From: Trifolium pratense
Taxonomy: Eukaryota > Streptophyta > Magnoliopsida > Fabales > Fabaceae
Length of the DNA stretch: 64,000 nucleotides
Assembly: GCF_020283565.1 (NCBI RefSeq)
Contig: NC_060061.1
Coordinates: 24,713,362-24,777,361, forward strand
Direction: 5' to 3'
Position numbers and translations under genes: made by a program. Below, one piece after another: positions 24,413-37,300 of the stretch. The notes beneath the pieces are model-generated. The model had not been told where the DNA came from. It saw only the letters and a list, made by a program, of their open reading frames with translations, and searched no databases. The number at the start of each line of letters is the position of its first letter. The stretch's first letter is position 1.

Positions 24413-25519
24413 TTTTCTTTAGGTACAATCTCGTTATAATCTTTGGTTATTGTTACATTGTTTACAATGCAATTGGTTTAATATTTTAGTGTAGCTCATG
24501 TCATGTGGAATAGGTTAATGTTGGTGACATGAACTCGGTAGAATGTGGTTTCTTTCTCATTTTTTGTTGGGTGATTGAAAGTATGTTTTTATGTAATACC
24601 ATGGTTATCAAATAGAGATTAAATTTGTGAATTGGAATACCTTTTTCCGAATCGTGGATCAAATCTTATTGGGAATTTTCTGATGCATTGCTAATAAAAA
24701 TGGCATTTTTAAGTGACCAAATAAAATTATAAGCTAAAATGTCGTATATGAACCTCAAATTAATTCAAGATTCAAGTCATATATCAAATGACATATGTTA
24801 GTTATACAAAGTTGACAAAGAAAGTTTCTGGCTACACTAAGTTTACGTAGTGATTCGTTCTATTCATGTCCTAATAGATACACACTAGAGATTTGTATTG
24901 ATTGGATTCAATTTAGTATTGACTTGAGTTACAATACGACTCTCGTGTCTCGTTAAGATACTGATAACCATGACTTATACATCCAATGCATCTAGGACTA
25001 GGAAGGTTTGAAGATGGAGCCAGTGACATTTCAAAATTTGGGCCATTTTATATGACAGTTCTACATGAAAATACCACCGGGCCTTCTTCTGTTGGACCTG
25101 ATTTGATTCTTTCTAAGCCTAGTCAGTACTTTGAAAATTAGGATTTGTTGACTTTGCCTTCTAAGAATGTCATGTAATTGTGTTGCAATTTATTACCAAC
25201 AGGTTACACTAAACGTAAAAAGAAAGGTGTTTTTAATATCTGATAAGAGTTAAGATCGTTCACTTTCTTCAATTTTCACATGATGTACCTTTTAATGAAG
25301 CAAGTGCAATTTATGCCTCTTCATTTTCACATTTGCAAAAGAGCCGTTGTTAATTCATTCCTATTTCGTGAAGTACATATGCTATATGATATACAACTTA
25401 ATCTTTGAACACATTTGTGGAAGAGGGATTGGGGCTGTAGACAGAAATGATAAGATTTGCATGAAGCAGAATTTGCATAATTATAATTATGATTAACATA
25501 TGTATTGATTTCTTGGCAG

Positions 25520-25620
25520 GCTTCAGCTACAAAAACGGGAACATCAGAACTTGAAGGATCTGTGTTCGTGAATGTGTGTTAATCAAATGTTTACTTTATG
25601 TCATTCAATAAATTGGCTAT
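25520..25620 (+). other. Last, non-coding exon of the NDUFB2-type gene with AATAAA
   Basis: After the acceptor TTCTTGGCAG the sequence has no frame continuing the protein. AATAAA stands at 25607-25612, so the transcript probably ends within some 30 bases. An intron of about 1.1 kb after the stop codon, more than 50 bases downstream only by the leftover TTTTCTTTAG, would not be expected to trigger decay because the stop lies within about 10 bases of that splice site. Confidence 0.6.
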
Positions 25621-25639
25621 ACAAGTTTTTTTTACCCAT

Positions 25640-26990
25640 GAAACAAAGCTATATTTGAGCACCTTGTTAACTTGGATGAATGTTTATGATCGTTGTTGCT
25701 TGAACTATTTATCCATGTTTTTTGTAAGAGAAATTTATTGTAATATACTTAACGTGTGAAATATGTGCCAAAGGTTTGTCTGTGAGTTAACAACACAAAA
25801 TTAAAGTACATTTGTGTAGAACTGCCAAAGTAAGCCAATCCTACTCACTGAGTTTGGTCAGAAATTGAGCTAATCTATAACCTGACTCAATTTTTCTAGC
25901 GAGAACAGTAACAAAAAAAAAATGAAACAAGGAGTAGGAACTGTTTGCAGAGAGAAGGCAAGGAAGGGGACTTGAAAATGGCGGTGCACTTGTATGGCTG
26001 GTTGCAATTGGTGGAGGAAGATGATGTTTGATTTAGGGTTTTCATTTGGGGGTGATTTTGATGCAAATTTCAATCTTATTCCCTTTTTCGTCATTTTAGT
26101 TTCTCAATGTTCATCTTCCTTTTCTTTTCTTTTTTTAATACTTTACTTTCACTTTGGTCCCTTGCTACGTGACATAGATTTTTGAAAGAAAAATGACATG
26201 TCATAGTCAACTTACTCAACCAATAGTTCATGTCAGCAACAACAAACAATTTTGAGATGAAAGTTTACGTCAGGGACTACTATGACTAACATATGTTAAA
26301 TTGATAGTTTAAAATGTTTTTTGATGATTCAGAAATTACTATAACGAGTGACACTTTCAAAGACTAAAATTGATGTCTACTCGATATTATCTAGCTAGGA
26401 CAAAACGTGTATGAAATAGGCCTCCTCTGATTTTGTTTCATTGAAGTCATTATCATTCACAATTTCACATGGTGGGTGCTTGTGATTATATGTTATTTTG
26501 CAAAAAATGGAGAAACATAGTGAAAGTGCTATAGCTATATTTTTGGAATGAGTCATAGTCACAAATGCATTATTTTCCTTTCCACTTTTTTTCCTTCTAT
26601 TATTTATTTTATTTGTAAATAAAAATGATGCAAATAGATAAAATGATGCCAAACCAATGAACTTGGTGAATGATCTTCATTTTTTATGATGGACAAACCA
26701 ATGCTAATTCTCAGTATTGTTTTATCATTAAACTTTTAAAAAGATATATATAGTTGTAAATGTGTAATATATAGTTTTTTCCCTTTTCATTAAAGTGTTT
26801 TTTTATGACGGGCACACATATTGTCATTTTATTTGAGCACACTCACACATTTTTAATCTATCTTTTGTGTTTATGTCTTTCATAAACCGTTCCTAGTAGT
26901 AACGATTTTTGGATAATATGTTAGAGATCGTAGATTCCCTCACGGGTTATCTTGTAAAAAAAAAAAGGTTCCATTTCAGCCACATTTGCG
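25640..26990. other. No gene seen; intergenic and GABA-T upstream region
   Basis: AT-rich. Short open frames on both strands at 25870-26185 and 26395-26652 are unsupported. Confidence 0.55.
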
Positions 26991-26991
26991 C

Positions 26992-26998
26992 TATAAAT
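26992..26998 (+). promoter_or_regulatory. TATA box of the GABA transaminase gene
   Basis: TATAAAT lies about 158 bases upstream of the ATG at 27150, followed by a CT-rich leader (CTTCTCACACTCAACTAACT), a typical plant start region. Transcription would begin near 27025. Confidence 0.6.
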
Positions 26999-27699
26999 AT
27001 GTCAGAAGCTTTGTTTTTCTTCTCACACTCAACTAACTCATCACTTACATAACTTACTCTCTCACTTTCACTGTTTCCGTTTCAGTTCCTCTTTTTTGAG
27101 CGTTTGAGCGTTTCAGTCTTAGCAGAAACAAAACTACTAAGTACTAACCATGAATACTCTCCTCATCCGATCCATGCTCAGAACTAAGGCATGTTTTCCA
27201 CTTCCATTATTCAATCTTATATAGCCTTTTTCGACATGGAAAATTCATTGCAACCAAAACTAATGAATGAGGGAACAAGAATTACAGCTTTATTAATATT
27301 CAACCTTATGGAAATGAAAATTCACAAATTGATGCTTTGAATTTTTAGAATTTCTTACTAAGCTGAATGAATTTTTTTTTTGAAGAAATAAGCTGAATGA
27401 ATGTTAATCACTTTTTGCCAATTTTTTGGACTTAACTTACCTTTAAGAAACAGAAATGGAGAGATATGATCATTGAATGTTAACAGTGAATTTTTTGTTT
27501 AATTTCTGATTACAGACAGCTTCAGCTTTAGTATGTGCAGCGGTTCCCAAAAGTTTTCTGGAAAATATACTTCAGGCTCCCTTAAGGTCTAGGTCAAATA
27601 GTGCAGATAATTCAACTTCTGATGTCAAAACTGGCCAAGGGTATGTATATGGTTCTTCTTTACTAGTATGTATGCAGTTTTGAGAACTGAATATAACAC

Positions 27700-28203
27700 C
27701 TATGAAACACAGACTCCGACACGGAACACCTGACACGATACAGACACGGACACGTCGACACCGCTCATGTAAAAAACATAGGATACGGATACCGCAACAT
27801 ATTTATAAAAGATCTAAACTGAGAGTCAAAATATATACACGTGCATCTAAGTTGAACAAGTTATTTCATTAAAAAAAAGTCTTAAAACAATATACGATTG
27901 TATACAATTGTATTTGGTCAAAATGTAATATCTTTAATCCTTCATTGCAGTGTTGTTTCGTCACATCTTTAACCCTTGTAGATTTGTTGATATGTGTCTA
28001 AGGAGAGTAGAAACAAAGAAAAATACAATTTTTTTCGACATTTGTCCAACACATGTCGTACAACTGTCTTACAGGTTCGGACACCGAACCAAGGAGGGTC
28101 GGAGTAAAGGAAAAAATGGTTTTTTTTAGACACCTATCTGAGTTGTCCAACACGTGTTGGACACTGCGACACACCTAATCATAGAGGTGTCCGTGCTTCA
28201 TAG
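27700..28203. mobile_element. Small inverted-repeat element in GABA-T intron 2
   Basis: The left end CTATGAAACACAGACTCC is the inverse counterpart of the right end GAGGTGTCCGTGCTTCATAG, and both ends are rich in GGACAC/GACACG motifs. This is a widespread plant repeat type. No clear target duplication was found. Confidence 0.5.
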
Positions 28204-28620
28204 AACTTATATAATTTGGCACCTTTGAACTTGATAACAGAACATGTGTCTTCTATGATATGATTACCATGTGTAAATCTGCTGAAAGATTTTGATTATT
28301 TCAGGTTCAAGGGCCATGATATGCTTGCCCCTTTCACACCTGGGTGCCAGACTACTGATGTGAACCCTTTGATTATTGAGAAATCCGAGGTATACTTCCA
28401 TGCTATGTTTCTTCGGTTTTTCTAGTATTACTGTAATGTAATATATGTTTGTAAATGAAGTTTCACTTTGTTTTTATTCAAAAGATAATTAGTGTTTTTG
28501 TGTGTAATTTCCCTGATTAATGAATCCAGGGAAGCTATGTTTATGACATTAATGGGAAGAAATATCTTTGATGCACTTGCTGGTCTATGGTGCACTGCTT
28601 TAGGTATATATATGATTTTA

Positions 28621-29852
28621 GGGTAAATGATCATTTACCCCCTGCAAAATAAGAAAATTTTCGTTTACCCCCCTATGCAGATTTTTTTTCTGTTTACCCC
28701 CTTGCAAAAAATAGATTCACTTATTTTGCCCCCTGTGTGTACAGCAGGACATGTGATTGTGCAAATCTGCTGACATGGCTTGTACTCGTGGAAAAAATAA
28801 TTAATTTTTATTTTTTAAATTCCATGTCAGATAATATTTTTTTAAAAAAATAAATATATTTTTTTTCCTACAAAATAAAAAAACGGATTTTCTTTTTTTT
28901 TTCCACAAAAAATTCCTACAAATAAAATTTTTTTCCTACAAAATTTTTTAAAAAATTTCCTGCAAAAAAATTAATTTTTTTTTCCTACAAATAATTTAAA
29001 AAAGTTTCCAACAAAAAAAAATAAAAAAAATGAATTTTCTTATTTTGCTCCCAAATAAATATTTACTCCAAAATAAAGTTTATTTTCAAAATAAAAATTT
29101 TAAAGATTTATTTTCAAATCTTTTTGAATTAAAAAAAACATTATCTTTATTTTTTAAAAACAAAACATTATTTTTTTTAATCTATTTGAATTAAAAAAAA
29201 ATAGAAAAAGAAGTTTTATTCGTGTTTTCCTCTTCTACCAAAACCATTTGCCCTAGAACTAAAAAAATAGAAGGAAGCAGAAGACAATAACGAAGTAGAA
29301 GACGATTCCGGTGATTGAAGAAGATGACGACGATTATGATCACGACGGTGGAAGCAAATCGGTGAAGATTCTGTTTTGTTTAAATAAAAAAAATTTGAAA
29401 ATAAATCTTTAAAATCTTTATTTTGAAAATAAACTTTATTTGGGAGCAAAATATGAAAATTCGTTTTTTTATTTTAGGAAAAAATAATAATTTTGTACGA
29501 AAAAAAATTATTTGTAGGAATTTGTTTTAATTTTGTAGGGAAAAAAATTTTATTTGTAGGATTTTCTTTTAATTTTGGAAAAAAAATCGTTTTTTTTATT
29601 TTGTAGGAAAAAAAATAATTTCTTTTTTTTGAAAAAAATATTATCTGATGTGGAATTTAAAAATAAATATAAATGTTTTTTTCCATGTGAACAAGCCACG
29701 TCAGCAAATTTGCACAATCCAATATCCTGCTGTACACAAAAGGGGCAAAATGAGTGAATCTATTTTTTGCAAGGGGGTAAACAGAAAAAAAATATGCCTA
29801 GGGGGTAAATGAAAATTCGCTTATTTTGCAGGGGGTAAATGATCATTTACCC
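28621..29852. mobile_element. Mutator-like fold-back element, GGGTAAA family (copy B), in GABA-T intron 4
   Basis: ATGATTTTA flanks the element at 28612-28620 and 29853-29861 (exact 9-bp duplication). Both termini are the 20-base perfect palindrome GGGTAAATGATCATTTACCC. The arms are complementary over most of their length, including the 29040-29135 and 29395-29455 stretches, leaving a central spacer of about 200 bases. There is no transposase. The element begins only 18 bases after the end of exon 4. Confidence 0.9.
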
Positions 29853-30078
29853 ATGATTTTATTTCTGCTTTTTTTTATCTCTTCTTGAGCTTTGATATCT
29901 CAGATTTCCCTTTTTTATCATTTCTTAATGTCATATTTCTTTGGTTCATGTTCTCAATCCATCTTCCTGAGCTTTGGGGTCCATCTTCCTCCCCTCTAGG
30001 CTCTATTTATTATTAAAGTGTGGTTCTGATATTGTTTATATAAAAAAAGGTGTGGTTCTGATATAATAAAAGAAAGAA

Positions 30079-30158
30079 GCCACTAGGTTTGGTCTAGTGG
30101 TGAGGGGTTTGGGTTCTGGGTTCGATCCCCAGCTCATTGTAAACAAAAAAAAAAAAAA
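30079..30158 (+). mobile_element. tRNA-derived SINE in GABA-T intron 4
   Basis: TTTGGTCTAGTGGTGAGGGG (A-box region) and GGTTCGATCCCCAG (B box) are followed by a run of 15 A. No cloverleaf acceptor stem follows, so this is a SINE and not a tRNA gene. Confidence 0.7.
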
Positions 30159-30956
30159 GGAATTGAATGAATTAAACTCAGGTGTTCTAGAGAGCGGAGA
30201 CCTGAACTCTCCGGTCTCTACACTTGGGCATCCTTATGTAGACCTCCCAAGTTACAAAAGGATAACTACCAACTAACAGCCTAACTAAACCTAACTGCTA
30301 CAAGGGCTACAAAAGACTAGTTCCTAAACTAACTCAAACAACTAAAACAGCAACTAACTAAACGAGGGAAACACATCGTTAATTGCCACTGTTGTTCCTT
30401 CTTCTGCTATAGAATTTAAAAGCTGGAACTGTGGGAGTGCTATTCCTAACACTAACACAGAGGTTTAATCCTTTATTTCTCCTTAAAAACACAATATTGC
30501 CGCCATCTTGTTAAAATTATAAATAAAAACAAAAAAACCATTGCTTTAATTCTTTACTTTGACAGCAAATGCATTTTATTTTGCAGGGGGAAGCGAGCAG
30601 ACCCTTGTTGATGCTGCCACTGCACAGTTGAAGAAGTTGCCATTTTACCATTCCTTTTGGAATCGAACCACAAAACCTTCATTGGTATTCATATCAAACT
30701 CTTATAGCTTACGCAACATTGTTTTTTGCTTGCATATTTTTCTTATTTATAATTTGCTTCTACATTATTTCTTTCTTTCATTTGCTCTTCCCTTTTATAC
30801 AAGAGATCCACCACACTGGGAGATCCTCAATGTTGCTTTTGTCTCTCCCATTTTATTCCACTCAGATGCTAAACAACATTGAGGATCTTTGAAATTTTGG
30901 TGGTGATTGGATTTTTGGATTGTTGAAGTGAAACTGTGAGAGAGATATTGATAGTG

Positions 30957-31181
30957 ATGGCATGGTTTAGAGCCGGTGCTAGTATAGAAAAACATGCTAT
31001 TAAGAGGAGACTTACTCAACGTGGTGGATCCTCATATCTTGTGTCTAGGTCTAGAATGCTTCCTTCAACACAAGGTAGAAAGTTTCATACCACTGTTTTA
31101 AGGAGCAAGCTGCACCTGTGCCTCGTGCTGTGCTGCTTTCCAGGTTGACTGATAGTTTCTTAGATGGGATAAGTAGTGTGG
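30957..31181 (+). pseudogene. Fragment of 2-oxoglutarate dehydrogenase E1 (5' end) inside GABA-T intron 5
   Basis: The ATG at 30957 begins MAWFRAGASIEKHAIKRRLT and the frame continues through SSYLVSRSRM and RKFHTTVLRSK, which is the mitochondrial presequence of plant OGDH E1. Near 31105 the frame shifts and continues QAAPVPRAVLLSRLTDSFLD then GISSV, again OGDH E1, and the likeness ends near 31181. Upstream, about 30805-30956 looks like its leader. OGDH E1 is the decarboxylating subunit of the 2-oxoglutarate dehydrogenase complex in the TCA cycle. The fragment lacks every catalytic part and cannot encode an enzyme. It sits on the same strand as the host gene, between exons 5 and 6. Identification is from the recognised protein family. 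Confidence 0.8.
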
Positions 31182-33939
31182 ACATGAGCAAATGCTTCTT
31201 AGGAAAATCTCATTATGCAGAAAATAAATGAGTTAGCGATAAAGTAGATTTCATATCAAGATTTATCCTGGTTCATATAGTGCTTTTCAATTTTGATATT
31301 TTCTTAATATATATTTCGTCATTCAGGATCTAGCCACGGAGCTCCTACAATTTTTTACAGCCAGAAAAATGGCTAAAGCTTTTTTTGTTAATGGTGGGTC
31401 AGATGCCAACGACACTCAGGTGTGTTAAATTAATCATCCTCTTATTTGTTAGTGTATCGTGGCTAAAACTTTAGGATTGATGTTTCAAATCAAATGTGTT
31501 AGCTTTCTCTGCAAAATAGAAGTTTAGCATCAAAACTATAAACTCGAAAACATATACTGCATACAACAGGTACCATTTCAGGGCAAATCTAGGAGTACGA
31601 GCTATCAAGTTCAAGCACATAATATATTGAAAGACAAAATGAAATATATTCTCAACCAAATGTGGTTATTTAAAAATAAACATAACTTATGTATGTTGTA
31701 CGGATTTGAGTAGATGTCGTGTCAACATAGTACACTGTTTATGCAGAATAAATTTTAGCTAAATTCATATATTTCCTCGCAGGTAAAAATTGTATGGTAT
31801 TATTACAATGCCCTTGGAAGACCAAATAAGAAGAAATTCATAGCTCGTTCTAAATCGTACGCATGAAATCTCAATCAATTCTGTTGTCTCTAATATACCT
31901 GAAAAGTATGCATAATAGCTTATGTGTTTCCGCATTTTGTCAGTTATCATGGTTCAACACTGATAGCAGCCAGTCTTTCTGGGTACCTTGAACAACCCTT
32001 TTTTCCAGTAAACTTGTGCTTATGTAGAACATTTTAATGTTATTTATAAAAAAAATCTTTAATCGATTATCTGGACAATGTACATTTCAGTCTTCCGGCT
32101 TTGCATCAAATGTTTGATCTGCCAGCTCCTTTTGTTTTGCATACTGATTGTCCACACTACTGGCGGTTTCATCTTCCAGGTTATTATTTAGATGGACATG
32201 TTTTTCAATAATATGTTAGATATCTATCTTAAGGTATAAATATTATGCATGCTTATATGACATCTCAGGTGAGACGGAGGAAGAATTTTCAACCAGATTG
32301 GCCAACAACTTGGAGGAGCTAATTCTGAAAGAGGGACCAGAGACGGTAATAATATATTAATATGCAAAGTGTTTCCTTCAACTGGAATGTCAACGTTATC
32401 ACTGATCTATATTTTTTTTTGGTTACAGATTGCTGCATTTATTGCAGAACCAGTGATGGGGGATGGAGGTGTCATACTTCCACCAGCAACTTATTTTGAT
32501 AAGGTATTTTCTCATCATCAATGCTTCATACTTGATTTCCACATTTTCAAGCTTGATGCAAGTATTGTTTAGCATGAGAAAACGTTCTTTATTTCCATTT
32601 TATGCAGGTAATTCTAGTATATAAATAGGTGTGTTTTTGTGTAACATCTCAGATCTCACTACTACCTATCTAATATAATTCATTGTGGGCCGTAGTTTTC
32701 TTTTTATGATTTTTGTTGTCTAAACTCTGAAAAAACATATAACCGGTGGAATAAAGTAGGACAAATATATGGAATGGGATGGAACTGATGCCATTTTGAA
32801 CTTATAAAAATTTCCTTGTAACATTTAATTCTTATGTAGATTCAAGCTGTTGCCAAGAAGTATGATATCCTTTTTATTGCGGATGAGGTACTTCATTAAC
32901 TCTTCAAATACTATTATGTAAGATATCCTGTTCAGAGTCTTACATTCTGATTGCTGTCTTATATGTCTCTTTATGTCTTCTTTTGAAGGTGATCTGTGGC
33001 TTTGGGAGGCTCGGGGCAATGTTTGGTTCGGACAAATACAACATTAAGCCAGATCTTGTTTCCTTGGCAAAGGTACAATTAACAGCTCTAATTACAGATT
33101 TACCTTTTCATAATTTTAGAAGTTTGCACTATGTTCCTCATTTTCTGTTGGACTTCTAGGCACTGTCGTCTGCATACATGCCGATTGGAGCTGTCCTTGT
33201 GAGCCCTGAGATTTCAGAAGTAATACATTCACAATGCAGCAAACTTGGTATAATGGTTCATTTTTATTCATTCAACACGTCATCTTTAGGTTTAGTATTT
33301 TTGACACACGTTTCCTTATTTTAGGCTCATTTTCTCGCGGCTTCACTTATTCTGGATCACCTGTACCTTGTGCTGTTGCACTTGAAGCACTCAAAATCTA
33401 CAGGTATGTTCCTTTATTTCTACCATTTTAAAACTAATATGAAGTTAATTCCTTCGATGTTTGGCTATGGAATGTGATAATTCCTTATCTTCACAGGGAG
33501 AGAAATATTGTTGACGTAGTAAATAAGATAGCTCCAAGGTTCCAAAATGGCATTAAAGCATTTTCTGACAGTCCCATCATTGGAGAGGTATATACTATTT
33601 GCAGGTTAATTTTATGTTTGTGGTTGATATAAATGCACGAAAAATGTGACACTTCTCTATTTGCAGATTCGGGGAACGGGCTTGATCTTAGGGACTGAAT
33701 TCACGGACAACAAATCGCCCAATGATCCATTTCCTCCTGAATGGGGCAAGTTCAAGACTTATCTCTCATTCCTTTGCCCGATTAATTTATATAACATGGC
33801 ATTTATTCTGTCTGGTGATATTATGAGTAGTTTAAGCAGCATACTATCTAATATATGATATGACTATCCTTTGATTAACAATTACAGTCTGAGTGAGACA
33901 TAAACATTAAGTGGGGTGCCTCCTTTCAGGTTTAGAGTC

Positions 33940-34368
33940 TGATAGGGTTCAATTGATATAGAAAAGGAAAATTGAAACACAGAGTTCAACAAAAGGGAAA
34001 TTATACTTATTTTATTGAATAAGGTTAGAGATCAAACGGGATCTAACCATGAATACAGTATAGTAAGAAAAGTAGAAATAAAAACAGGAAATTAGGGTAA
34101 AATAAGCATTTCGAGCTGCTTATGCACTCCTCTGCAAAGACTGTGACTGAATATTTTTCTGCGTACTCCTCCAATCAGCAAATCCTAATAAATAGGAAAC
34201 AAAATCCCTATTCTCTCTCCAATCAGAATAATCAGGAACTAAATCCCTATTCTCTCTCCAATCAGAATAATTAGGAAACTAGAGCCATATTCTCTCTCCA
34301 CCACGTGGCTATTCGCACCTCTCTCTTTATTTTTACTCTTCCTTGTATAAACAATATCATACCTATCA
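33940..34368 (-). repeat. 3' LTR of the gypsy element
   Basis: 429 bases, TG...CA. The pol open frame runs into it (see the gag-pol entry). Confidence 0.93.
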
Positions 34369-37300
34369 ATACCCCCTCCTTCAAGACTCTCTTTGACCTC
34401 AAAGAGAAAATCAGGAAACTCTTGTCTCATCTTTTGAACCAATTCCCATGAGTTTTCAAATTCTGGTAATCCTTGCCATTTTACTAACACCTCCAACTCT
34501 CCTTTTTCATTGACCCTAGTGTCTCTTGCCTCCTCCGGGCCTGGTTCCAATTGCCAACTCTCATTCATGCAAGTAGGTAAAGGTTGAGTTTCTACATTAG
34601 TTGAAACTGCCTTCTTTAGCAAGGATGCATGAAAAACAGGATGCACTCTACTGTCTTCAGGTAGCTTAAGTTTGTAAGCCACAACTCCTACTCTTTCCAA
34701 TATCTCATAGGGTCCATAATATCTAGGACTCAATTTTTGATTGAACCTTTTCGCCAACTTTTGCAACTTATAAGGTTGGATTTTCAAATAAACCATGTCT
34801 CCTACTTGATAATCCACCTCTCTTCTATGCTTATTGGCCTGTACCCTCATTTGATCTTGGGCTTTCAACAGTTGATCTTTCATTTCCCTAATCATTTCAT
34901 TTCTTTCAGCAGTCAATTTATTGACTTCTTCTACTGCAGAAAGTTGCACATCTCCTCTAACTAAGATTGGCGGGCTTCTTCCATACAAAGCTTCAAAAGG
35001 AGTGGACTTAATAGAGGCATGGTAATTGGTGTTGTACCAGTATTCTGCCCATGCTAACCACTTAGGCCACATCTTAGGCTGTCTCCCTGTCAAGCATCTT
35101 AAGTACGTTTCCAAACATCTATTCACCACCTCAGTCTATCCATCAGATTGGGGATGATATGCACTACTGTACTTTAGCTTTGTACCAGCCTGTTTGAATA
35201 ATTCTGTCCAAAAAGAACTCAGAAAAACTCTGTCCCTGTCAGAAACTATTGAGCTAGGAAAACCGTGTAATCTTACTATTTCTTTGATAAACAGTTCTGC
35301 TATATCTTTGGCTGTGTAGGGATGCTTTACTGGCAAGAAATGAGCATATTTTGTCAATCTATCAACTACTACCATAATAGTATCAACTCCTTGAACTTTA
35401 GGCAATCCACCTATAAAGTCCATAGAGATATCACTCCATAATTGAGTGGGAATGGGTAATGGTTGTAAAAGACCTCCAGGACTCAGAGTTTGGTATTTGT
35501 TCCTTTGACAAACTTCACAAGATTCAACATAGGCTTTGATGTTTTTTCTCATTCCCTCCCAAAACACCAAACCGGCAATCTTCTTGTAAGTTCGTAAATA
35601 ACCAGAATGTCCTCCAGTGGCTGTGTCATGAAACTCATGTAGGATCCAAGCAATCCTGGGTGATTGTTTTGGAATCACTATCCTTCCTTCATGAAACAGT
35701 TTTCCTCCTTTTAATTGATAACCAGGGTGACTCAAGGAATTACTCATTAAATCTTGGATAATATTTTTCAACTTTTCATCGCACTGTATCTCTTCTTCTA
35801 ACCCTTCCCAGGCTTCACATTGTACCATAGCAATAGCGGCATATTGCATCTGTCTGGAAAGGGCATCAGCAGCACTATTTTCTTTCCCTGGTTTGTACTT
35901 CACCTCAAAATCAAAACCAATCAGTTTTGCAATCCATTTTTGTTGCTCTTCGCCCATCAATTTCTGTTCAGTAATGTGTTTCAAACTTCTTTGATCAGTG
36001 TGAACTATAAATTTTTTTCCTAGCAGATATGGTCTCCATTTTTGTACAGCTATTACTATAGCCATAAGTTCCCTCTCATACACAGATTTACCTTGAGCTC
36101 TAGCAGATAAAGTTTGGCTCATGTATGCTATGGGCTTGCCTTCTTGCATTAACACTGCACCTATACCATGGCCAGAAGCATCAGTTTCTAACACGAAATC
36201 TTTCTTAAAATCTGGCATGGCTAGGACTGGTATAGTGGTCATAGCTTTCTTTAGGACTTCAAAAGCATGTTGTGGCTCTTCTCCCCATTTAAAATTATCT
36301 TTCTTCAATAACTGCGTTAAAGGCCAGGCTATTTTGCTATAGTTTTTAACAAATTTTCTATAATAACCTGTCAAGCCCAGAAATCCCCTAAGCCCTTTTA
36401 AATCCTTGGGAATCGGCCATTTTAACATATCTTCTATTTTCTTAGGGTCTGCAGATACTCCTCCACCAGAAATAATATGGCCCAAATATTCAATTTCTGC
36501 TTGGCCAAATGAACATTTTTTCTTATTTGCAAACAGTTTGTGACTTTGTAGAGTTTGCAAAATTTCTGTCAAATGTAAAATATGTTCATCTTTGTTGGTG
36601 CTGTAGATTAGAATGTCATCAAAAAATACCAACACAAATTTTCTCAGATAGGGTCTTAATACATCATTCATTAATGCTTGAAATGTAGATGGAGCATTGG
36701 TCAAACCAAATGGCATGACCATGTACTCATAGTGACCCTCATGGGTCCTAAAAGCAGTCTTAGCTATATCTGTTTCCTTCATTCTAATCTGGTGATAACC
36801 AGATTTTAAATCTAATTTAGAAAATATGATAGCCCCTCCCAATTCATCAAGTAACTCTTCAATAACAGGTATAGGAAATTTGTTAACTACAGTTACCTTA
36901 TTCAAAGCCCTGTAATCAGTGCAGAACCTCCAGCCTCCATCTTTTTTCTTTACTAATAATATTGGACTAGAGAAAGGGCTTGTGCTGTGTCTGATAATCC
37001 CTGCTTGCATCATTTCTTTTACCATTTTCTCTATTTCATTCTTTTGGTAGAAAGGATATCTGTAAGGCCTTCGGTTAGGGATAGAAGCACCTGGTTGTAA
37101 AACTATAGCATGGTCATGTTCTCTGGGTGGTGGTAACCCAGTAGGCATATTGAACACTTCTTCAAATCTTGCAATTACTTCTTCCCAGTCAGAATTAATT
37201 CCATGATTACTTTGGTTCTCTGCCTGCACTTCATGCACATAAAACCCCATTCCTTCTTTAGAGATAGCTTTCAACAATGTTCTCCAATTAACTTGACTAT

